A DNA stretch of 64,000 nucleotides. Origin: Schauerella fraxinea. GTDB taxonomy: Bacteria; Pseudomonadota; Gammaproteobacteria; Burkholderiales; Burkholderiaceae_B. Location: positions 62,001-126,000 of the forward strand of contig JAVDKK010000005.1 in the NCBI GenBank assembly GCA_030849945.1. Direction: 5' to 3'. Positions within the stretch are counted from its first letter, which is position 1. The number at the start of each line of letters is the position of its first letter. The notes below the pieces were generated by a model. The model worked only from the letters and a program-made list of their open reading frames with translations, did not search any database and was not told the origin of the DNA. A program made the translations under genes and the position numbers. Positions 57,690 to 64,000 of this stretch are shown one piece after another.

Positions 57690-57823
57690 CAATGATTTGG
57701 AATGACGTTTTGAACGACCTTACAGAAGCGAGCGAGCAGTAGGCGGATATTCCGTTCAAGCATGCATCGCCAATTGCGGCCTCATCGAAAGGCCGCACCC
57801 ATTCATCCTGGAGACAACCCATT

Positions 57824-58801
57824 ATGTTTTTTCGCGTGAATACGGCGTTATGCGCCGCCCTTTTGTTGCCGTCGCTGGGCGGCGCAGCCCATGCCGCCGA
57901 TTACCCCGTTCGACCCATCAATGTGGTCGTGCCGATGCCGCCGGGTGGCGGCACCGATACCATCACGCGTCTTCTTGTCGAGAAAATGGGCGCGGGCACC
58001 GGCTGGAACCTGGTCGTGCAGAACAAGCCCGGCGCCACCGGCAATATCGGGATGGACTTTGTCGCGCGTGCCGAGCCGGATGGTTACGCCATTGGCATGG
58101 GCCAGGCGGCCAACCTCGCGATCAATCCGGCGTTGTTTGCCAAGATGCCCTTCGATCCAGCGCGCGATTTCTCGTTGATCGGCTTGGCCGCCGCACAGCC
58201 CGTGGTACTGGTGGTGAACAGTCAATCGCCCTACAAGACCGTGGCCGATCTGATCGCCGATGCAAAAACCAAACCGGCCGAGTCGCTGCGCATGGCGTCG
58301 GCCGGTAACGGCACCATCGGCCACATGTCCGGCATGATGCTGGCGCAGAAGGCCGGCGTAACCTTTCTGCACGTGCCCTACAAAGGCGCGGGGCTCGCGC
58401 TCACCGAACTCGCGGGCGGCCAGACCGACTTCTCGTTCATCACGCCACAGTCGCTGGTGTCGATGTTGGCGGCGGGCAAACTGCGCGCCATCGCTGTGAC
58501 CTCGAAGACGCGGCTGAAGATGCTGCCCGATGTGCCTACCGTCGCCGAATCGGGTTATCCCGGTTTTGAAGCATCTGCCTGGACCGGCCTTGTAGGCCCC
58601 AAGGATATGAAGCCGGATGTGCTCGCCAAGCTCAACGATGCGATGCGAAGCGCGATTGCCAGCCCCGACATCGTCAAGAAACTTGAAGAAGAAGGCAGCC
58701 AACCGCTCGGCGGCCAACCCCAAGCCTTCGCCACCTACTTGACCTCTGAACAAGCGAAATGGAAGGCCGTTGTGAAAGACGCCAACATCAAACTCGACTG
58801 A
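57824..58801 (+). CDS. Bug/TTT-family periplasmic binding protein of the CoA-ester operon
   Basis: 325 aa. GGAG 10 nt before the ATG. Signal peptide (about 1-24, ending AHA), then YPVRPINVVVPMPPGGGTDTITRLLVEKM, VQNKPGATGNIGMDF, PDGYAIGMGQ and LRMASAGNGTIGHMSG. First gene of an operon with an HMG-CoA-lyase-like enzyme and a CoA-transferase, so its ligand is probably the acid that those enzymes activate and split. Confidence 0.94.
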   Translation: MFFRVNTALCAALLLPSLGGAAHAADYPVRPINVVVPMPPGGGTDTITRLLVEKMGAGTGWNLVVQNKPGATGNIGMDFVARAEPDGYAIGMGQAANLAINPALFAKMPFDPARDFSLIGLAAAQPVVLVVNSQSPYKTVADLIADAKTKPAESLRMASAGNGTIGHMSGMMLAQKAGVTFLHVPYKGAGLALTELAGGQTDFSFITPQSLVSMLAAGKLRAIAVTSKTRLKMLPDVPTVAESGYPGFEASAWTGLVGPKDMKPDVLAKLNDAMRSAIASPDIVKKLEEEGSQPLGGQPQAFATYLTSEQAKWKAVVKDANIKLD

Positions 58802-58871
58802 GCCTGTCCAGGTCAGCACGCGCTGCCGATTGCGCCTGCTTGACCACGCCGCTAACACAAAAGGAAACTGC

Positions 58872-59840
58872 ATGACGACGCACGTTCTCATCAGCGAAGT
58901 AGGCCCGCGCGATGGCCTGCAAGCCATCAAGCGCACCATGCCGACGGCACGCAAACGGGCGTGGATCGACGCGCTTTACGCCGCCGGTTTGCGCGAAATC
59001 GAAGTGGGATCGTTTGTCTCACCCAAACTGCTTCCGCAAATGGCAGACACTGCCGATATCGTGGCGCACGCGCGCACCAAGCCTGACCTCACGGTTGCCG
59101 TGTTGGTGCCCAATCTTAAAGGCGCCATCGCAGCGTTCGCGTCCGGCGCACACAAGATCACGATTCCGGTGTCCGTTACCGAGGCACACCTGATGGCCAA
59201 TATCCGGAAAACGCACGCGGACATCATTGAAGACGTGCGGCAGATCGTGGCATTGCGCAACGACACGGCCCCAGGCACCGCCATCGAAGCCGGTCTGTCG
59301 GTCGCGTTCGGATGCACATTGGCCGGTGCGGTGTCGGATGACGAATCGATGCGCCTTGCACACACGATGGCCGATCTGGGCGTGGACGAGGTCGGCTTAT
59401 CGGATACCACTGGCTACGCCAATCCACGCCAGGTCGCACGCATGTTCAAACGGCTCATGGCTGAACTCGGCGATCGCGCAGGCGGCGCACACTTTCACAA
59501 CACACGTGGGCAAGGCATGGCCAACGTGCTGGCCGCCCTGGATGCCGGTGTGACCACGTTCGACGCGAGCTTGGCCGGCCTGGGCGGGTGCCCCTATGCG
59601 CCAGGCGCCACCGGCAACATCGTCACCGAAGATCTGGTCTACCTGCTCGAAACGATGGGGTGCGACACCGGCATCGATATCGATCGGTTGATCGCAGCCC
59701 GCAAGGTATTGATGGATGCCCTGCCCGGCGAAGCGCTGTACGGCCACGTGCCGGACGCCGGCCTGCAGAAAGGCTTTGTGTATGCAAACGGCCGCGTGCC
59801 TCTACCGCGCGACACCCTCGCCACCCCGGAGACGATCTGA
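58872..59840 (+). CDS. HMG-CoA-lyase-like enzyme
   Basis: 322 aa, AAGGA 8 nt before the ATG. A DRE-TIM enzyme: EVGPRDGLQAIKRTMPTARK carries the Asp-Gly-Leu-Gln of HMG-CoA lyases, EVGSFVSPKLLPQMADT follows, GLSDTTGYANPRQVARMF and the HFHNTRGQGMANVLAALDAGV metal site are intact, and GCPYAPGATGNIVTEDLVYLLE holds the catalytic Cys. It cleaves 3-hydroxy-3-methylglutaryl-CoA or a similar acyl-CoA such as citramalyl-CoA. Its stop overlaps the next ATG. Confidence 0.92.
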   Translation: MTTHVLISEVGPRDGLQAIKRTMPTARKRAWIDALYAAGLREIEVGSFVSPKLLPQMADTADIVAHARTKPDLTVAVLVPNLKGAIAAFASGAHKITIPVSVTEAHLMANIRKTHADIIEDVRQIVALRNDTAPGTAIEAGLSVAFGCTLAGAVSDDESMRLAHTMADLGVDEVGLSDTTGYANPRQVARMFKRLMAELGDRAGGAHFHNTRGQGMANVLAALDAGVTTFDASLAGLGGCPYAPGATGNIVTEDLVYLLETMGCDTGIDIDRLIAARKVLMDALPGEALYGHVPDAGLQKGFVYANGRVPLPRDTLATPETI

Positions 59841-61078
59841 TGACCGATGTTCAAAAAGCGCTCCCTTTTGCAGGCGTTCGTGTGATCGAGTTCACGCACA
59901 TGGTCATGGGGCCCTCGTGTGGGATGTTGCTCGCTGACCTCGGCGCCGAAGTCATCAAAATCGAGCCGCTGGCAGGCGACAACACACGCCGTCTGCCAGG
60001 TTCGGGCGCAGGCTTTTATGCGATGTTCAACCGGAACAAGAAAAGCCTGGCCATCGACACCAAAGATCCGCGCGGACGCGAGATTGTGCTCAAGCTCGTC
60101 GCATCGGCCGATGTGTTCAGCGAGAACTTCAAGGCCGGCACGATGGGCAAGCTCGGCTTCGATTATGAGGCCCTCAGTACGCTCAACGAACGGCTGATCT
60201 ACGTGTCGCACAAAGGCTTTCTCGAAGGCCCGTACGACAATCGCACCGCCCTGGACGAAGTGGTGCAAATGATGGGCGGACTCGCCTACATGACCGGTCC
60301 CGAAGGCCGCCCCTTGCGCGCGGGAACCGCGGTCAACGACATCATGGGCGGCATCTTCGGTGCGATCGGTGCCATGGCGGCGCTACGCGAACGCGACACC
60401 ACCGGCCGCGGCCAGCACGTGGAAAGCGCCCTCTTCGAAAACAATGTGTTCCTAATGGGCATCCACATGATGCAGTTTGCCGTCACCGGGAAGCCCGTCA
60501 AACCGATGCCGAGCCGCACCTCGGCCTGGGCGGTGTACGACGTGTTTACCGATCGTGTTGGTGAACAGATCTTTCTGGCTGTGGTGTCCGATACGCAATG
60601 GGCGCTTTTCTGCGATGCGTTCGATCTGCAAACGCTCAAGTCGGATACGCGGCTAGGCACCAACGTCGATCGCGTGGCCGCACGGGAATGGATGATGCCG
60701 TTGTTGCGCGAACGCATGGCGCGGCACACGGCAGCCGAAATCGCGGCCGTGTTTCAAGCGCAAGGGTTGCCCTACGCGCCCATCACGAACCCGGAGAATT
60801 TGTTTGACGATGCCCATCTGCTCGCCAGCGGCGGCTTGGCCGAAGTCACGATCCCGGCAGATGCGAGCGGCAGAGGGGAAGTGCTCACCACGAGCACGCC
60901 GTTACTGCCGTTGACCTTGGGTGGGGCAAGGCTGCCGTTACGCACGCCGCCCCCTTCCATCGGCGAACACACCAACGATGTGCTGGGCGAACTCGGCTAT
61001 TCCAAAGCCGACATCGAGGTGTTGCTGCGCGACGGCGTGATCGGCGGCACCGTTATGGATGATCTGGCCGCGGCTTAG
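59840..61078 (+). CDS. CaiB/BaiF-type (class III) CoA-transferase
   Basis: 412 aa. FAGVRVIEFTHMVMGPSCGMLLADLGAEVIKIEP is the family N-terminus. A catalytic Asp lies in TALDEVVQMMGGLAYMTG, and GRGQHVESALFENNVFLMG and YDVFTDRVGEQIFLAVVSD follow. It moves CoA to a free acid, giving the substrate for the lyase encoded upstream; the two overlap at ATGA. Together they suggest uptake, activation and cleavage of a branched dicarboxylic acid. Confidence 0.93.
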   Translation: MTDVQKALPFAGVRVIEFTHMVMGPSCGMLLADLGAEVIKIEPLAGDNTRRLPGSGAGFYAMFNRNKKSLAIDTKDPRGREIVLKLVASADVFSENFKAGTMGKLGFDYEALSTLNERLIYVSHKGFLEGPYDNRTALDEVVQMMGGLAYMTGPEGRPLRAGTAVNDIMGGIFGAIGAMAALRERDTTGRGQHVESALFENNVFLMGIHMMQFAVTGKPVKPMPSRTSAWAVYDVFTDRVGEQIFLAVVSDTQWALFCDAFDLQTLKSDTRLGTNVDRVAAREWMMPLLRERMARHTAAEIAAVFQAQGLPYAPITNPENLFDDAHLLASGGLAEVTIPADASGRGEVLTTSTPLLPLTLGGARLPLRTPPPSIGEHTNDVLGELGYSKADIEVLLRDGVIGGTVMDDLAAA

Positions 61079-61458
61079 GTCGACGCCATCTCGGATATCT
61101 CGATCAGGTTCAGATCTGGATCGCGCAGGTAAATCGACCGGATCGGCCCGGTGGCGCCCGTGCGCATCACCGGCCCTTCCAGGATCGACACCGATTTCCC
61201 TTTCAGCGCTGCAATCACCTCATCCAGTGGCTTGTTCGCGATAAAACACAGATCCAGGGCGCCCGGCACCGGCGTATGTGCCTTCGGCTCGAACTCGTGC
61301 CCTTTCACATGCAGATTGATTTTCTGATTGCCAAACAGAAACGCCTTGCGGCCACTGCCGAAGGTTTCCAAGCGCATGCCCAGCACATCGACGTAAAAAT
61401 GCACGCAGGCGTTTTCATCATTTGTGGTGAGAACAAGGTGGTCGAGATGATCGATCAT
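61075..61458 (-). CDS. VOC-family (glyoxalase/bleomycin-resistance fold) protein
   Basis: 127 aa from the ATG at 61458, with AGGAG 8 nt upstream. Two beta-alpha-beta-beta-beta halves: HLDHLVLTTNDENACVHFYVDVLGMRLETF and a metal-site Glu near the end (DLNLIEISE), with HVKGHEF in the middle. A single-domain VOC enzyme of unknown substrate. Its stop overlaps the CoA-transferase stop tail to tail by 4 nt. Confidence 0.9.
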   Translation of the reverse strand: MIDHLDHLVLTTNDENACVHFYVDVLGMRLETFGSGRKAFLFGNQKINLHVKGHEFEPKAHTPVPGALDLCFIANKPLDEVIAALKGKSVSILEGPVMRTGATGPIRSIYLRDPDLNLIEISEMAST

Positions 61459-61541
61459 GGCCGGGCTCCTGGTTAGCAAGATTCGCCGATGATTTTCGCA
61501 GAACGCGAGAAAGCTGCACGAATGTCTTAAAGTGGCGCCTT

Positions 61542-61700
61542 ATGAACTTCAAACAACTGCGCGCGCTTACCGGCAAATTCCTGATCGATCAGGTTGGTGC
61601 CGGCGCAGCGTTATGGACCTTGAGCGGTTTATGCCCGGTGAATGTGGCGCTCACCTTAATGATCTGGCAACGTATTCGCCAGCCCGTGACTCACCGATAA
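61542..61700 (+). CDS. Possible 52-aa small protein
   Basis: A short frame from the ATG at 61542 gives a 52-aa product with a basic start (MNFKQLRALTGKFL) and a hydrophobic middle (GAGAALWTLSGL, VNVALTLMIW). No ribosome site is clear and no family is recognised. It fills part of the 323-bp gap between the VOC gene and the DCC gene, the rest of which holds nothing I can name. Confidence 0.25.
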   Translation: MNFKQLRALTGKFLIDQVGAGAALWTLSGLCPVNVALTLMIWQRIRQPVTHR

Positions 61701-61781
61701 CGAAGACGTGCGAGATATCATCTCTTCTGCGTCGGTACTGACGGTATTCCCCGTGCGACCACGCGCCAGGTGTGAAATGCC

Positions 61782-62195
61782 ATGTCTTCAACCGCTGAAC
61801 GCCATCCGAGCGCTGCCCTCGTCATTTATGACGGCGACTGCTTTTTCTGCCAGAACTACACTGCGCTGGTTCGACTGAAAGAGGCCGTGGGCCCCGTCGA
61901 GCTGCTCGACGCCCGATCAGGCGATCCTCGTGTTGCAGCCTACTGGCATCAGGGATACGACCTGAATGAAGGCATGCTGTTCGTCTACAACGGCCGCATT
62001 TTTCACGGGCATGAAGCCACACACATGCTCGCCACCCTGTCGAGTTCCGACACATTATTCAGCACGCTCAATCGCATTGCCCTGTCGAACCCGATTGCGG
62101 CGCGCCTATCGTATCCGTTCCTCAAACTGGGACGGCTTGCGTCGCTGGCGGTGCGCAGGAAGCGTATTCTTGACGATCCCCGACGCAAGAGATAG
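61782..62195 (+). CDS. DCC-family thiol-disulfide oxidoreductase (DUF393)
   Basis: 137 aa. The family-defining YDGDCFFCQNY (16-26) with the Asp-Cys-x-x-Cys motif is near the N-terminus, followed by the thioredoxin-like core and the conserved Gly-His-Glu-Ala region (FHGHEATHMLATL). The predicted redox partner is unknown. Followed 117 bp later by a glutaredoxin-like gene, so both may deal with thiol redox balance. Confidence 0.9.
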   Translation: MSSTAERHPSAALVIYDGDCFFCQNYTALVRLKEAVGPVELLDARSGDPRVAAYWHQGYDLNEGMLFVYNGRIFHGHEATHMLATLSSSDTLFSTLNRIALSNPIAARLSYPFLKLGRLASLAVRRKRILDDPRRKR

Positions 62196-62312
62196 CAGCG
62201 CGCATTGCCCATTAATCGGTTATTGATCGGCCATTCAGGCAGCAACGGTGCGGAAGAAAACCCGACACAGGGTAGACTCGACGTTTCTTTTTTGCTTGTT
62301 GAGTGTGGATCT

Positions 62313-62687
62313 ATGCTTGTTAAAGCGCTACGTATCGGTGTGGGACAACTCATCATTGCGGGTGACGCCCTCACCCGCCCGCGCCCCCAGAAGCGGTCGC
62401 CCCAAGCCCAGGCAACGGTTGATGCAGACGCAACCGCACTTGCGCTCTACCAATTTTACGCCTGTCCGTTTTGCGTTAAAACGCGGCGCGCCATCCATCG
62501 CCTCAATGTGCCGATCGCACTGCACGACGCCAAGAACGACCCGAAGGCGCGCGAGCAACTGCTGGCCGGTGGTGGCAAAGTAAAAGTGCCGTGCTTGCGG
62601 ATTGAAGAGGCGAGCGAAACGCGCTGGATGTACGAATCGAACGACATCATCGCCTACCTGGAAAAACGTTTCGGTAGCGTGGCCTGA
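62313..62687 (+). CDS. Glutaredoxin-like protein with N-terminal extension
   Basis: 124 aa from the ATG at 62313. A 40-residue extension precedes a glutaredoxin/GST-N domain with FYACPFCVKTRRAIHRL (active-site Cys-Pro-Phe-Cys) and GKVKVPCLRIEE with the cis-Pro, then YESNDIIAYLEKRF. The extension includes a hydrophobic ALRIGVGQLIIAGDAL that might contact the membrane. A glutathione-dependent disulfide reductase is likely. Confidence 0.9.
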   Translation: MLVKALRIGVGQLIIAGDALTRPRPQKRSPQAQATVDADATALALYQFYACPFCVKTRRAIHRLNVPIALHDAKNDPKAREQLLAGGGKVKVPCLRIEEASETRWMYESNDIIAYLEKRFGSVA

Positions 62688-62702
62688 ACAGGAATCGCCG
62701 AC

Positions 62703-63125
62703 ATGACGCCGTACGCCCGCCGATTGGCCTTCATGCTTTGTGCGGCTTTGGTCCTTGCCGGATGCGACAGTTCGCTGCCGCCACCGCCGGCCGGTTCAAA
62801 GCTGACCGCTGAGACGATCGCGACAAACGAGGCGCTTGAGAAGAACCAGTTCAAAGGCACACTGGGCGGGAAACCCATTCATTTGCTCGTCAACAACTGC
62901 AAGGTTTATAAGGTCGATCCGGGCGAAGGCGAAAACGTGCAATGGACCCTGGTGCTGGAAGGCGAGTTTTATCCGCTGCCAACCCTGTGCATCCGCGAGT
63001 CGCTCACGGCCGGCAAAGGATTCGTGACGGCCTTTATCGGGCGCCAGGCGATGGGCGCCGGCGGGTGCTGCACGGGCAGGCCGGAATATCGATCGAGCGA
63101 TGGGCTGAACTGGAAGCCGCATTGA
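62703..63125 (+). CDS. Hypothetical lipoprotein
   Basis: 140 aa. A lipoprotein signal (LCAALVLAGC, Cys about 21) is followed by a Pro-rich linker and a domain of about 100 residues with three or four Cys (NNCKVYKVD, TLCIRES, GGCCTGRPEYRSSDG), which may form disulfides in the periplasm. No family is recognised. It starts 15 bp after the glutaredoxin-like gene and is probably co-transcribed. Confidence 0.7.
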   Translation: MTPYARRLAFMLCAALVLAGCDSSLPPPPAGSKLTAETIATNEALEKNQFKGTLGGKPIHLLVNNCKVYKVDPGEGENVQWTLVLEGEFYPLPTLCIRESLTAGKGFVTAFIGRQAMGAGGCCTGRPEYRSSDGLNWKPH

Positions 63126-63160
63126 ATAGATGCCGCATTGAAGGGGATGTGCAAGGCCCG

Positions 63161-64000
63161 TCAATCGTCCTTTTTGAATTCCTGAAATATCTTTCCAAGA
63201 TTGCCACCGTAGAGATTGGCTGATTTGTACCCCTCACTTGAAGCGAAGTCGGTCACGAACCCTTTGGTTCTGCCTGGCTTGTCTTTGTACCAGTTGGGCT
63301 TGTATTCACCCTCGATCAGCTCGACTCGCACGTATTTGTCATTGATGTCCTTGACGAGCCATTTCGTATTTTCCAGGCCAAGCGCGGGCTCCGGCACAAA
63401 TTCTTTCTTGCGATTGTCGTAGTGGCGATAAGGCACGATCACATCGCCCACGGCGAACGTCGGCAGAACCCTGTTCTTTTCAAATTCTGCCTGCCTTTTC
63501 GAGGCCAGGCTTTCGGGACATTGCGCCAGGGCCGTTTGCAGCGTCTGCCGGGAAGGATCGACGGCGGGGAAAAGCGAGAGGTACTTTGAGCTCCCGGCAA
63601 CAGGAACAATTCCCACAATCCCTGCGCCAGCAGTGGCCTGGATCACAGCAAGATTTCCTGAGTGGTCGGTAAAAATTCGAACCTTGCTCGACTCGCACCC
63701 CAGGCCTGGCCCACCGCCTCCTTCGCAGCGGGATGACGTCTTGATTTCTATTGTGCCGTCGGCCTCGACCTGATAGTCGGTGCCCTTGACGTAATGACGC
63801 GCACCGGAAACGTTCAGATCTTTATCCAGATATTCCGATGAAAATTCGTCTTGGGATAAAGATTTGAACCTCACCAGAACGACGCCGCGTGCGGTCCAGA
63901 AACCCAGCAGATGGGACAACACCTCGCCTCCCCGATAGACGCTATCCCTTGTAGCGTATGAAGCGTCCTGACAAAAATAAGCAGTGCCGCGATCGAGCAC
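63161..64000 (-). CDS. Hypothetical protein, cut by the right window edge
   Basis: At least 279 codons are open up to the window edge; the true start is probably outside. No domain is recognised. The visible part has a Gly/Cys-rich loop (SSRCEGGGGPGLGCESSK) and a repeated Tudor/SH3-like pattern toward the C-terminus: FAVGDVIVPYRHYD, ALGLENTKWLVKDINDKYVRVELIEGEYKPNW. It is convergent with the lipoprotein gene, 35 bp apart. Confidence 0.7.
   Translation of the reverse strand: MLDRGTAYFCQDASYATRDSVYRGGEVLSHLLGFWTARGVVLVRFKSLSQDEFSSEYLDKDLNVSGARHYVKGTDYQVEADGTIEIKTSSRCEGGGGPGLGCESSKVRIFTDHSGNLAVIQATAGAGIVGIVPVAGSSKYLSLFPAVDPSRQTLQTALAQCPESLASKRQAEFEKNRVLPTFAVGDVIVPYRHYDNRKKEFVPEPALGLENTKWLVKDINDKYVRVELIEGEYKPNWYKDKPGRTKGFVTDFASSEGYKSANLYGGNLGKIFQEFKKDD

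Noticed and set aside
1..64000. CRISPR array, tRNA or rRNA genes
   Set aside because: No regularly spaced identical repeats of CRISPR size and no tRNA cloverleaf or rRNA sequence were recognised by eye; a tRNAscan/Infernal run would settle this.

Overview
This looks like a chromosome segment of a betaproteobacterium, most likely Burkholderiales/Alcaligenaceae. The chromosomal part carries two Bug/TTT tricarboxylate-type periplasmic binding proteins, a TRAP transporter, guaB-guaA and a single-chain purL. It is interrupted by a roughly 38 kb integrative conjugative element (ICE) of the Tn4371 family. The family call rests on gene order: tyrosine integrase, repA/parA, traF, relaxase, cargo, LysR, traG, then trbB-C-D-E-J-K-L-F-G-I and a DUF2274 gene. 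No rRNA, tRNA or CRISPR array was seen.

Layout. 1-284: 5' part of a ketopantoate-reductase gene, cut by the window edge. 826-13131: the mating-pair-formation and coupling operon on the minus strand; most neighbours overlap by exactly 4 nt (ATGA), so translation is probably coupled. 13368-14587: an entry-exclusion-like lipoprotein coupled to a LysR regulator. 14720-23465: metabolic cargo. One minus-strand operon encodes a cupin, a carboxymuconolactone-decarboxylase-like protein, an alpha/beta hydrolase lipoprotein, an aldo/keto reductase and a dienelactone-hydrolase-like enzyme. Next come a LysR regulator and a divergent plus-strand operon (aldo/keto reductase, flavodoxin, aldo/keto reductase). 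Six of the eight cargo enzymes carry Sec, lipoprotein or Tat-type export signals, which suggests an envelope-located redox/hydrolysis pathway. 23480-30217: relaxase, an unknown coupled ORF, traF, partition and replication genes, with a three-iteron array beside repA.

30563-38660: regulatory and defence end of the ICE. It holds a DUF2958 gene, an XRE regulator, a 738-aa RloC/PrrC-like ATPase with a zinc-hook CxxC and a candidate R-E-H nuclease triad, radC, an AlpA-type regulator, a small gene broken by an in-frame stop, an AbiEi/AbiEii pair whose start codon sits in the middle of a 12-bp inverted repeat, and the integrase. The 302 bp between integrase and guaA hold repeats that look like integrase arm sites. 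The second attachment site was not found.

38963-64000: chromosomal backbone: guaA, guaB, an M20 dipeptidase, purL, a TRAP transporter with a tandem-repeat spacer and a structured 3' region, greB, a PHP phosphatase, an alpha/beta hydrolase, a GNAT enzyme, a TSUP permease, a TTT protein, an orphan FlhD-like regulator, an IclR regulator with a clear palindromic operator facing a TTT protein / HMG-CoA-lyase-like / CaiB-type CoA-transferase operon, a VOC protein, and small redox and envelope genes. All coordinates and residue counts were worked out by hand; homology calls come from recognised motifs, not from database searches.
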